Source of the DNA: Bolinopsis microptera
Lineage: Eukaryota; Ctenophora; Tentaculata; Lobata; Bolinopsidae
NCBI RefSeq assembly: GCF_026151205.1
Contig: NC_087078.1
Coordinates: 558,001-622,000, forward strand
Length of the DNA stretch: 64,000 bases
Direction of reading: 5' to 3'
The first letter of the stretch is position 1; each line of letters begins with the position of its first letter. The translations under genes were made by a program, and so were the position numbers. Of the stretch, positions 38,704-50,022 are shown one piece after another. The notes under the pieces were generated by a model. That model was given only the letters and a program-made list of their open reading frames with translations, made no database searches and had not been told where the DNA came from.

Positions 38704-39606
38704 GGAGCCATCTACCTGGATCACAGTTAATTACACGGAGCTTGCACCTGCAGAATGTGACTAATAATCAGCTACTGCTGCCGAGTGTAGCGGTTCTAAA
38801 GGTGTATCAGGATCTGGATATGTGGTGGTGGAATAATGGCTCTCATTGAGCAATATACTGATTAAAGTGGGTCTAGACTTAGAGCACACAGTATCGTACT
38901 ATTATATAGTATCAACATTGTTTTCTGACAAATTTGCTTAAACTTAAGGACTATGAGAATAAATCGTCAGCTCTCAGAAACCCCCCCCCCCCCCCCCCCC
39001 CCCTCCTGGCCTCCTGGTGGTTACTGGGCCGCGCTCAGCCTGTCATTCCGCCAAATCTTTATTAATGAACATAATAGCCTGGGGTCCTCAGGTAATCTGG
39101 TGGGGGTTACCAAGGTTACCAGAAACCCCCTTTTAGAACCCCCTATAAAATTCCAAACTTTGTCAAAAATCTGTCATAAGAATAAGTGCAGAGTAGGTTT
39201 CGGAGTGCTTAAATTTTTGAGTGGTGTTTAACAGTTAAAGCTTGACATACGTTGCATGCCACTTTATCCCTGATATTTGGATACGAAACAAGTATCAAGT
39301 TAAAGCACTTCAGGGAAACGGTAAATGTAGAGTACACTGTGTTTGTGCATGTGCTATGCAAATGCAATGACAACCGTAAATGGGCAGGTTTTTAGACATC
39401 TCAAATAATATCAACGGAAACCTTTAGCACTATTTGATCAAGTTTGCAGCATTTAATGACTAATTGCGACGATTCCGCACTCAACAATGACAGCAAATAA
39501 ACATACTTAACATACATAACTAATCATAAACATAACTAATCATAAACATACTGCCGTATCTCAGCTTGGTATAAACTATAACGGACCACCTTATCGCTGT
39601 GTTGTA
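38704..39606. other. No gene; C run and repeat fragment
   Basis: A run of 23 C is at 38981-39003. At 39016-39047 lies TTACTGGGCCGCGCTCAGCC and on, the reverse complement of segments near 55545 and 55885, so this is one end of a dispersed repeat family. Confidence 0.5.
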
Positions 39607-39607
39607 A

Positions 39608-39706
39608 AATTATACTTAATACCGTTAATTATACTTAATACCGTTAATTATACTTAATACCGTTAATTATACTTAATACCGTTAATTATACTTAATACCG
39701 TTAATA
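39608..39706. repeat. 19-bp tandem repeat
   Basis: Five copies of AATTATACTTAATACCGTT. Confidence 0.92.
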
Positions 39707-41060
39707 CTAATGCACAATGTGAAAACATTTAATTTGTTGAGGAATGAGGAGTGCAAAGTTTAAACACACTTTATAAGCTGGAATTACTGGAGACTAGAGA
39801 GGTGCAAATCTGTTTGTTTGGCTCCATGCCAGGATCTGTTCGACAGCCTATAATTAGCTTCCAGGACGTCATGCACCAATACTCAAGTAGGTTTAGATCA
39901 TGGGATTATGGGGCTCACGATTTTGTAAGCGTATCAGGTCGTTTTATAATAATATTTATTTTGGTTCGGTATTGAAGACTCACTGGAGCGAAGGTAAACT
40001 GTCACCATTTCGCCAAAGTTACTGACTGATCTGCAATATAATCACTGCTGACTATTAAACCATGATTATCATTATTATTATTGATTAAGATCAATTATTT
40101 ATATTTATAATTTTAATTCTGAGTCAGATCCATCCCTATTAACATTATCTCATACAGACATATCTGTTGAATTTTAAAGTTCATTGTCCATTCATTGCCT
40201 TGTGCCTCTCACTATCAATGATAAGCTACAAAAAATAATAAATTTGAGGTCTACTTAAAATTTGTAAGTTCGACAAAAAAATCAAGTCTCAAAACGTTGG
40301 GCTAGTTTGCGGAAAATAAAACCTTCCTGTCAAGATTTAAACGGATCCGATTAAACTTGTTAAGCGTAGATTTACTGAACGTGTAAGTAACAAAGCAGCC
40401 GCAAATGAACGATATGCTGTGAGTAATAATGCGTAATCATCGACCGGGGGATGGATTGGTACGATGTCCGTTTTAAAAATTCTTGCATAACAATTGCGAT
40501 ACATTCTCGAATGAAGATGGTATAATAGTTGTTGTTTGACACGCACACAACAATAGATATGAGTATATTAATACTTTAATATATATTGAAGCACTGGCAC
40601 CGTCCGAGAATAACCGACACGCGGTGGCGAGTTCCAAACACAAAGCCTGTCTTACTCTTAGTCTATACTCTGACTAACCAAATGTACTGCACAACGGAAT
40701 ATGCTGCAATGAAGACCTTTAATTTACGTGCACCGCGATTAATAATATATATATAATAATAATATAATTGCACGGGCTTCATTCCTATTTCTTGGAATTA
40801 ACTTTTTGTAGTTTTTAAGCATAGCTCAGTTGTGTGGATTTATTAACCTTTCATCATCAGCTAAGTTTCCTAAATATTATAACATTTGTTTGGCTTCATG
40901 CCAGGATACAAATAAAACTCGGCATTGTAAGACTGTATCAAAATATATTTTTAACAACGCTGTTACAACGAAGAGTTTGCAGGAACACACCTGAGCAAAA
41001 CGAGCAAACAAATTTCAACAACCAATATACCGAGCTAGTATACCACTGTCTGCGTGACCA
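39707..41060. other. No gene recognised
   Basis: AT-rich. A segment TGTTTGGCTCCATGCCAGGA at 39809 recurs in diverged form at 40888, suggesting an old dispersed repeat. A plus-strand frame of 74 codons at 39751-39975 has no recognised family. Confidence 0.35.
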
Positions 41061-41172
41061 GACACGCGTGAGCTGACACGCGTGAGCAGACACGCGTGAG
41101 CAGACACGCGTGAGCTGACACGCGTGAGCTGAAACGCGTGAGCAGACACGCGTGAGCAGACACGCGTGAGCT
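41061..41172. repeat. 14-bp tandem repeat with ACGCGT
   Basis: Eight to nine copies of GACACGCGTGAGC with AG or TG joining bases. Each holds the palindrome ACGCGT. Confidence 0.9.
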
Positions 41173-41515
41173 GTCGCGATCTCTTTTTCGCGATCTCGTT
41201 AGACGAAATATATTATTACAATTAACATCATCATACCCAAATACTGTTAACTATGGAAACAAAACTGTAGGGATCATATAAATTATTATTTTTGAACAGT
41301 TGTAACTTCGAAGTTTTGTAAATATTTTGAAAGCACCGTTGCCAGAACAAGTGCGGACATTTTGGGAAGGTATTATACAAAAATGTCAGAGGAAAGGGTC
41401 GCCCTGAAAATGTGAACTTTCAGAAAACTACTACATTCACCAGAATTAAAATCACCCGGATTGGAGTGACTGAAACAGCAACTTCAAATGACACGAACAA
41501 CGGTCACAACATGGC

Positions 41516-41571
41516 CGTCACGTGGTCGTCACGTGGCCGTCACGTGGTCGTCACGTGGCCGTCACGTGTAT
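41516..41571. repeat. 11-bp CACGTG array in the DNAJA-like 3' region
   Basis: Five units of CGTCACGTGGT or CGTCACGTGGC, each with a palindromic CACGTG. It lies 43 bases after the stop codon of the DNAJA-like gene. Confidence 0.88.
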
Positions 41572-41613
41572 GTGGAGCTGCGTCCTGGTATTTGGCTACT
41601 CTCGGGTCCGTTC

Positions 41614-44600
41614 CTACTGGGTGCGGCACTGGACACCCGGCCCACCTGGACCGTTCTCATCATCACTGTCATCTGCGTACGCCTGAGGGAGGGTGGTCGT
41701 TATCGTTATTGTAGTTACTGAATCTTGACCCGTGTTGACTAAAGTAAAACAATTTGCAGGAGGGGTCGTTCACATATTACGTTACCACTATTTGGCCAAT
41801 TTTTAACTTTCCTTCCCCCTCAAATTTGTACACATAGCTATGTCAAAATTACACTAGCGTAATCACTTGGAACCCCCCTTCCCCCGCTCGGTTGATTACG
41901 TAATATGTGAACGCCCCCAGGAGAGAGAAAATAGAACACTTGAGCTGTGTGATCGAGGAGCAGGTACTACACACAGGGGGTATTGTTTCCAGCCTACTGC
42001 CTACAAAACTGCTAAAATTACCTGAAACACTTGCTTTCAGGGATCATCTACGAAACGTTGGTAAATACTGATATAGCATGGTAACCATGGTAACCGCCGA
42101 TATCAACAGCACCAACCACTTCAAAATATCGAGTAGAGAGCTCTAAAAAACGGCTTAACTTAGCTTTCAGAAATCAGTAACACAACCAAAAAGACCGTTT
42201 AGCTCAATAGTTATTAGAAATTCCACTTATATTTTGCTGTACGGGCTTATCTAATCTCTTTTATCTTACTGTCTAGACTACTGATTACAACTACTTCAAT
42301 TTTGTGTTCAATAAAAATAACAAATTATAACGGTTGGCACGAACACGGTTTTACACAGCTCAAGTGTTAAATAATGAACCACACTTACTTGGTGAGCGGA
42401 CGCGGAGGCGTCGTAGTCGGACAACATGACCTCCTCCATTTCTGGTTTCTTCTCGATGGGCTCGCGTGGTGGAAGCAAGGTCTCGATCTGTTGCAATGTA
42501 GCGGACGGAATGTCACCTTTTTCTGGAAACTCCACCTGGAATGCGTGCAGGTTAAAGACAATTCTTATCTTTTAGTTATTTTAAATGTAGGAGCTTTATT
42601 TGTTAAATTTGTGGTAATAGTGAATAAACTCTTAAAGAACAGCGGAGAAACTCTTATAGTACTCATGTTCTAACATTTAGTATCACATATCAAGTATCAT
42701 GGATAAGATATAGAAATATATTTTTATTTCTAAAAATATATTAACATGAATGTATATATTTTTATAATTAATTTGTCAAGCAGTTCTATACATATTAAAT
42801 TAAGCCGGATATAAGAACGTTTTTAAAATACGGATATAAGAACGTTTTTAATATACTTGGCACACTCACGTTGAACTGCACGATCAGCTTGCCTTTGCTG
42901 AAGGGATCTCTCAATAAAGGCATTCCTTCGCTCATTATACACTTTACATCTCCTGTAAATTCAGTGTCAAAAAACAGTAGAAACACAAGCAAAATAAACT
43001 AAAGGCGATTATTTTAACCGTATGAAAACATGATTAACTATAGAAAATTAGCATTAAGAATTAAGAAAGTAAATCTATATTCTCCTTCCAATTATGACTG
43101 CCAAACAATTGACAAATTTAAGGATTTTAAATAGTTCCATAGATGTATGGTACATGTGCAGAATATTGACATGGATGGACAAAATATAAGGGTAAAAGAA
43201 GTAAAGATGGTAACATCTAGGTATCACAGCTAGGTATCACGTACTTGGTTTAATGATGTCGCCGATAAAACTCTGAACTATAAGTGTTCTATTATCCAAC
43301 GTTGTGATGATTTTCTCAAATCCGCACAGCGATTCCACCAACTTAATGTTCATTTCGATAGCCAAGTCGGAACCGTTGCGCTTGTAAACTGGATGTTCTT
43401 TCTCGTCCAACACTATTACGATATCGCCCGGTTCAATCTCGGGATCCTGCGATTATGTGTTAAGTTTAATATTTCTGAAGTCTCCACGAATGCAATGATT
43501 GTGACGATTCAATGACAGCGATTATAAGACGATACCCAATGCGAAGGAGCACCCAGGCATCAAACAAAGACGCATCATGACAGAGCGTTTAACGTACAAT
43601 CCGCTAGCAATTGGATGTTAACTCATTTCAGAATCACGTGACGAAATCAAGAGCATTGCCAAGAGTGACGTAAGAGCCCAATTCTACATAATGAAGGTTA
43701 CGGCGGTACGTGCGCGCGCACTAATTGGAATACAGCCAGCCGACAATGGATTTCAGCCTACTTTCGACATGTTTTAGCCCGGGAAATTTCGAGAGTGTAG
43801 ACCGTTCAGGAAAAGTGTGACTGGAAATTACTGTCCCAGTGTTCGTTGTTCGTTGTTCGGTGCCGGAAATCGGTTTGTTTGGCAGTGAATACTGAATAAT
43901 TTCACTCCTCTTTCAATGAACAACTATCATTATAATGAAAAATAATGCAATTATTATGAATCCGTCCGATTTTTGTGAATGCATCACCGTGCAAGCAGTG
44001 TTGACCAATCCAGTATTTGAGTGTAAATGTATCAATCATGTACCGTGTACTGCGTAATGTGTGATATCTACTACAAAGTTAAGATTCGCTGCTCAATTAC
44101 ATTGTTAACTGTCATCATTACACGTAAATAATTATTCTTATTTTGTTCATAAGACCATCTAAACTGCAGATAAAATATCATACAGTAATTGCACAATTAA
44201 AGTACTTTATGTTCAAAATCCCGGCTGTAAATATTACCTGATCTCCTTCGCCGGAAAATGTGATCTTTTGGCCGTCCTTCATTCCTTTAGTTATGTGAAC
44301 CTCCAGAATCTTCTCTCTCGGACCACTTTCTTACCCATACATTGTCTACATCGGTCCTGTAATAGAGTATTGGATTACAACAATTCTACGTAGAGTAGCA
44401 TATTACATATATAATCATAATGTAATATTATCCTAGTATGGAAAGATTAGACTTGGGCGTTGTTTTTAACTATCCCTTGTTTAGAACTTTTATTTAATAA
44501 ATATTAGGTCGTGATGTAATTCACTGAATTGGGTTATAAATTAAGAGATTAGTACTAATTAAGAGATTAGTACTAATTAGTACTACATAATTAAATAATC

Positions 44601-47600
44601 TTAATACACAGTACACACACTAATAACTTTACACTGACGCTGCATGATACGCTGCCAATTAGAGGCGTCATGTTACACAATAAGTAACATGTAATTTTAA
44701 CAGTAATGTTGAAGGGGCATGTCAAACCTACACAAGCAAGCCTATTTTAGGTACAGACGAGGATGTTATGACATACGTTATCAATGTTATGATATACTTT
44801 ATCAATGTTATGACATACGTTATCAATGTTATGATATACTTTATCAATGTTATGACATACGTTATCAATGTTATGACATACGTTATCAATGTTATGACAT
44901 ACGTTATCAATGTTATGACATACGTTATCAATGTTAAGACATACGTTATCAATGTTATGACATACGTTATCAATGTTAAGACATACGTTATCAATGTTAA
45001 GACATACGTTATCAATGTTATGACATACGTTATCAATGTTATGACATACGTTATCAATGTTAAGACATACGTTATCAATGTTAAGACATACGTTATCAAT
45101 GTTAAGACATACAGGGTGAGTTGAAAATAGTGTGTGGAAAGTAAAAATCGATAATTTTTTTTATGAAGGAGCAAATTTCGAAAGGTGAATTGCTATCAGT
45201 TCATAAACTTTACATATTTCATTCTTGCCTCTCATTTTTTGGTTGATTTTTGCCGGTTTTAAAAAAATCTTAAATTCGTCCTAATGGGGTTCTCAAATCG
45301 TGTGCCCTGAAAATCGAGTCTAAAAATCTATATTCTCCTACATTTTTAAAGCAATCACCCTGAAACTTTCAGGATATGTTCTAGGGATCATTTAAAAGAG
45401 ATGAGCCAAACAAAATTTTGAGATAGGCCTTTTAAAATATTTTATTCGATTTTGAAAATCGTCGACCTCAAAAAATTATCAAAAAACGAAGTCCAAGATT
45501 TTCAAAATCGAATAAAAATTTTGTAAAGGCCTATCTCAAAATTCTGTCTGGCTCATCTCTTCTAAATGATCCTTAGAACATATACTGAAAGTTTCAGGGT
45601 GATTGCTCAAAAAATGTAGGAGAAAATAGATTTTTAGACTCGATTTTCAGGGCACGCGATCAAAAATCGCTCGCGCAATACAATTACCACACACGCGCTG
45701 ACCTTTGACCAGCAATAATTTCGGCTAGGAACGATATTTTTCCACAGCATCAAAAGCATCTGATAGATATTACTCCCCTCTATCAGAAACAACTAACTAA
45801 AAAGTCGATTTTGAGAAAATTTCCATGAAGACCCCCCTGCCCCCATAATACAGTCAAGTCGGCTATAGACAATTGTCTTACACGTTATCAATATGTCCTA
45901 GCTAATAAAGGACGATGGGTTGAGCAAATTATTAATTATTAAGTATTTTAATTGTATTATTATAAAAAGTATATATTTTCATTACCTAAATATGCAAAAA
46001 TTAAGTGGAAATTTCATTTGTCAAAAACATTAGAGCCATTTACTTTCCACACACTATTTTCAACTCACCCTGTACGTTATCAATGTTATGACATACGTTA
46101 TCAATGTTATGACATACGTTATCAATGTTATGACATACGTTATCAATGTTATGACATACGTTATCAATGTTATGACATACGTTATCAATGTTATGACATA
46201 CGTTATCAATGTTATGACATACGTTATCAATGTTATGACATACGTTATCAATGTTATGACATACGTTATCAATGTTGAGACATACGTTAACAATGTTATG
46301 ACATACGTTATCAATGTTATGACATACGTTATCAATGTTATGACATACGTTATCAATGTTATGACATACGTTATCAATGTTATGACATACGTTATCAATG
46401 TTATGACATACGTTATCAATGTTATGACATACGTTATCAATGTTATGACATACGTTATCAATGTTATGACATACGTTATCCATGTTATGACATACGTTAT
46501 CCATGTTATTACATACGTTATTAATGAGGAGGGGGGCCAGAAGTTTAAGAATAAATGGACAATGGCTGAAGATGAATATTTCTGATACTCTATTTAGCTA
46601 GAATTTAGCTAGACTTATTAATTAGAGGATGGTTTATTTTCATCATAACTCAAGTTTAAGCACATGCTAAAGGCTTCCCCACCTATACCCATTGTTGAGG
46701 AGTAAGGTCCCATACAACAAAACTACCCAGCCCAAATTACTTCACAGGAAGTACCATCTCGCGCACCATTTTCATATCAAACGACAATTTTGAGAACATT
46801 TGGTTCTCAAATCGAGCACCATAACTTAAATAGGAAGTATTTTAAGGTATATTATGTTTTTCATAACTGATATGTAAATTTTCAAGTTGAGGCTATTTAT
46901 AGTACTCCCTAGCAAAATTTGTAAATATGATAAACAAAAAATATGCCTAAATTTGTTTTGTGACTTTGGAGTCCGAAAAATTAACTTTCTATTTGGCTAA
47001 GCACATTTTTGAGGGCATCAAAAAACCACACAAGAATTCCAAGAACAATTTCATGTCAAGTATCAAAACAGTCCGATGGTCCCCCAAGAAAAAAAGTAAA
47101 ATACACACTTTTCGGTTTAAAAGGTTATAAAAACACAGCCTTTTTTCTACATTGTAGAACACCACGTGTAGCCGAGTTATTATCAAACAAATAATCAATC
47201 TTTTCCATTACAGAAATAGATGTTATGTGTGAAAATAACTGAACTGTGAGGTTTTTTGGGCTAAACCCTGTTTAGGTGTATGGGTCCTTGAAATTTGTAT
47301 ACAAAATAAGTAAAAAGTAAATGAAAAAAGAGAGAAAATGAAACGAAAGAAAAACAAACCTTTTCACGAATAATATCTCCTTTTCCATGACAATCAGGAC
47401 ACACTGTCTGCATTTGCTGTATCATACCAGGCTGAAGTTGTCGTACAATAACCTTCACACCGTTACCATGACAACCATTACATGTCTGGACTGCGCCGTC
47501 TTTACCTCCTGCGTGTTAAATGCTAGTGTCTGTGTGTGTGTTGTGTGTCTGTGTGTGTAGATAGTTACATACAGGTAAATACTTATAGACTTATCTATTT

Positions 47601-49503
47601 TTACGATATATCTGTCTACAGTAATCTGTCAGTCCTCGGTATATTTTTTTAAAACATTCTTCTTCAACTTCACTTAGGCTCCCCTTAGGCTTCAAACAGG
47701 TAATTCACAATTATAAAATTACATTGGTATTGCATTTGAAATTTTTGAAACTATGATAAGAATGATAAGAATGATAATAATGATAATAATGATAATAATG
47801 ATAAGAATGATAAGAATGATAAGAATGATAAGAGTGATAAGAATGATAAGAATGATAAGAATGATGTACCTTTTCCGTTACATTTGCTGCATATGACATT
47901 CTTGTTAAGAGCCAGTTGTCGAGTGGCTCCGTTATAAAGTTCTTCAAGTGAAACCTGTAAAATCCGGGAATAAATCTTAAATAACTTTTGTCAAATCAGT
48001 CCTATTAAATAAAGGTTTCAATAAAAATCTGACAAGAAAATCGAGAGAAATGTGTAAAAGTTTTAAAATAGTGTAATGAGATCATACTGGTAATTATTAC
48101 ATACTGCTACTGAAATTTGACCCGTAAATAATCATGACAACTAGTACCTTCAAAGGATGGACCATGTCTCTGCCTCGTCGGGGGCCCTCGTGTCCTCTGT
48201 GTCCCCGCATGCCTCCGCCAAAGAACATGTCGAATATGTCCATGGGATTGTGTCCACCGCCTCCTCCACCTCCTGTTAACATGGTTTAACTGGTTAACAA
48301 AAACCAGTTTCAGTATTTTTAAAGTTATGTTTTTGTACTGAGGATTATACAGTTACCATAGTTACACTTCTAGTTACCAGGCCATAGTTACACTACTAGT
48401 TACCATAGTTACACTACTAGTTACTAAGTTACTGAAACCTTCTTTGAGGGCTTCCATGCCTCCTTGGTCATATATCCTCTTCTTTGTTTCATCTGATAAC
48501 ACTTCGAATGCGTACGATAATTCTTTGAACTGAAAGTTTATTCTTGTAAGTGAAATGAATTTATCTTTTAATGGAGAAAGCCAAAAATATCGCTTACTCG
48601 TATTATCTATATTATATTTTAAACTTGACGAAATTTCCCCGGCAACGGGGACATAGAAGAAAAAACACCGAAAATCGACCTCAAAATGACCCTCTGGTGA
48701 TGCCAAACCCAGCTCGCAAATGGAGTTGAAACCTCGCCATTTTTAGCAGGGTTGTAGAAAAAGGATAGGAATAGGCTATAGCATTCTTAGAATTTTGATT
48801 TAGGCTTTAGATTTTTTATAATTAACGTCGGAAGTGAGGTAAAATAACCGTTAGAATAATGTCGTTATTTTAGCAAAGGTTTACTGCGCTGTTGCGTAGC
48901 AACGTTAAAATGCACGTGCGCGAGCAATAACATCTTAACTACGCGCGTTGTTATACTTATGCTGTATGCTACGTCATAATTTCAAAACTAGCTCACATTT
49001 ACGCTCACGCTATGACTTATATTCATAACTTTGGTTGTGATTGGTATTTTTTGATGCGGTAAAAAGTATCGTTTTGGGAATCCGAATACTAACAACGCTG
49101 TCGCCATTGTTAGATAAATTCCATTATGTCTACAGTATAACAGAGCTATATGATGAAGAGAAATTAAAACATAACTGATTTTTAAAATTTCCTCGAACAA
49201 AGCTTTCGACTATAAGCGGGTTTCTAGTAGATTATATTACAGTAATTATGCCTCCACCAAAGAACATGTCGAATGTATTATGTACAATTTGTTATGTAAA
49301 ATGTATTATGTACAACGTATTATGTACAATGTTACGTGTTATGTACAATATTATTATTATTATAATATTACCTTGTCTTCAGATCCAGGGTTCTTGTCAG
49401 GGTGGTATTTCAAAGCTAACTTTCTGTAAGACTTCTTGATTTCTGCTTGAGTTGACTGAGGAGTGACTCCCAATAGATCGTAGAGTTTCGTTTCTTTAAC
49501 CAT
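41614..49503 (-). CDS. DNAJA-type (class A) Hsp40 co-chaperone, ten exons, one frameshift
   Basis: Exons (minus): 49503-49372, 48529-48433, 48272-48148, 47954-47870, 47508-47360, 44356-44238, 43446-43245, 42952-42870, 42535-42389, 41682-41614; all introns GT-AG with matching phases. The protein would be 402 residues, the normal length. Exons 1-2 form the J domain with HPD (KYHPDKNPG) that stimulates Hsp70 ATPase. Exon 3 is the Gly/Phe-type linker ([13 protein letters not shown]). Exons 4-6 hold four zinc-finger repeats ([32 protein letters not shown]). Exons 7-9 are the substrate-binding C-terminal domain. Exon 10 ends GVQCRTQ, a CaaX box for farnesylation. Exon 6 is 119 instead of 120 bases: one base is missing in a GA-rich stretch near 44312-44317, which would stop translation after ERRFWRFT. 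Everything after it is intact in the other frame. Closest to DNAJA2/DNAJA1. Confidence 0.9.
43447..44237 (-). other. DNAJA-like intron 6
   Basis: AT-rich intron with a small GTTCGTT repeat near 43850. No other gene seen. Confidence 0.5.
44762..45111. repeat. 21-bp satellite, left part, in DNAJA-like intron 5
   Basis: About 16 copies of TTATGACATACGTTATCAAT plus G with TATACT and AAGACA variants. The array continues at 46073 after a transposon insertion. Confidence 0.93.
45112..46072. mobile_element. 961-bp MITE with TA target duplication and internal foldback
   Basis: 34-bp perfect terminal inverted repeats begin CAGGGTGAGTTGAAAATAGT. It is flanked by TA on both sides (45110-45111 and 46073-46074), and the satellite unit closes exactly when the element and one TA are removed. 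A second, imperfect inverted repeat of about 180 bp per arm occupies about 45290-45670 with its centre near 45480. No transposase is encoded. TA duplication points to Tc1/mariner-type mobilisation. Confidence 0.9.
46073..46524. repeat. 21-bp satellite, right part
   Basis: About 21 copies of the same unit as on the left, more uniform, with a few variants at the right edge (TCCATG). Confidence 0.93.
46525..47359 (-). other. DNAJA-like intron 5, remainder
   Basis: No gene. The donor of exon 5 (GTTTGT) is at 47359. Nothing else is recognised. Confidence 0.45.
47752..47866. repeat. 9-bp repeat (AATGATAAG) abutting DNAJA-like exon 4
   Basis: About twelve copies of AATGATAAG or AATGATAAT end directly at the donor of exon 4 (donor GTACAT at 47869-47864). 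Confidence 0.9.
48354..48424. repeat. Dispersed 21-bp motif next to DNAJA-like exon 2 donor
   Basis: Three copies of GTTACACTACTAGTTACCAT-type sequence directly follow the exon 2 donor on the gene strand. Confidence 0.8.
49248..49274 (-). repeat. Fragment of DNAJA-like exon 3 inside intron 1
   Basis: 27 bases (ATGCCTCCACCAAAGAACAT and on, plus strand) match 48209-48235 in exon 3 with one change. It codes part of the FDMFFGGG segment but has no splice sites. Confidence 0.8.
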
Positions 49504-50022
49504 CGTGTTGAGAGTAGCCTTTTCTAAGATGTTACGATGGGAGATGAGTAACTAGTAGTGTAACTATGGTAACTAGATGAGTATAATTGCTACAATTCAT
49601 ATTTAACGATGAAGTCACGGAAAGTCTATATTATATACATGCTGTGCAACTTATTAAAATTAGTTTCATTAGAGATCAATATCAATCAATAATTGAAGCG
49701 TAAAAGCATTAAAAATCAAATAACTCAAGGTATGTTATTTCATATGTAAAACTGGTTGTGATGAAGCTCACATAAACAATTTTAACTTAAATCAACATCA
49801 AATAATACCGAAAGTCTAAAAATAAAATTATATATTTCCAGCAGACTATTCTCACAGAGAATCGTCTTCAACAAACGGATGAATATAAATTTCAAACACT
49901 TGGGAAAATAATATATTAACTCTCATTTCACCAAAGCAAGCGCAGTTCATGTCAGTTTATTAAAATTAAATCACCACCAATCTTAGATTACAGGAAAAGT
50001 ACAAAATTGTTTACAATTTGGT
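49504..50022. other. Spacer between CNOT3 and DNAJA-like genes
   Basis: 519 bp. It must hold the DNAJA-like promoter. Two copies of the dispersed 21-bp motif (AACTAGTAGTGTAACTATGG) lie at about 49548-49575, 45-72 bp upstream of the DNAJA-like ATG. AATAAA for CNOT3 on the minus strand is at 49961-49956, about 60 bp after its stop. Confidence 0.55.

Noticed and set aside
41412-41721. Plus-strand frames with a hydrophobic C-terminal stretch, looking like a membrane protein exon
   Set aside because: The opposite strand holds the final exon of the DNAJA-like gene (acceptor at 41683, GVQCRTQ end), which explains the open frame and the higher GC content.
44719-46585. Long open frames on both strands through the 21-bp repeats
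   Set aside because: The unit is a multiple of three and lacks stops in several frames; the same holds for the arrays at 8.1, 34, 36.7 and 38.6 kb.
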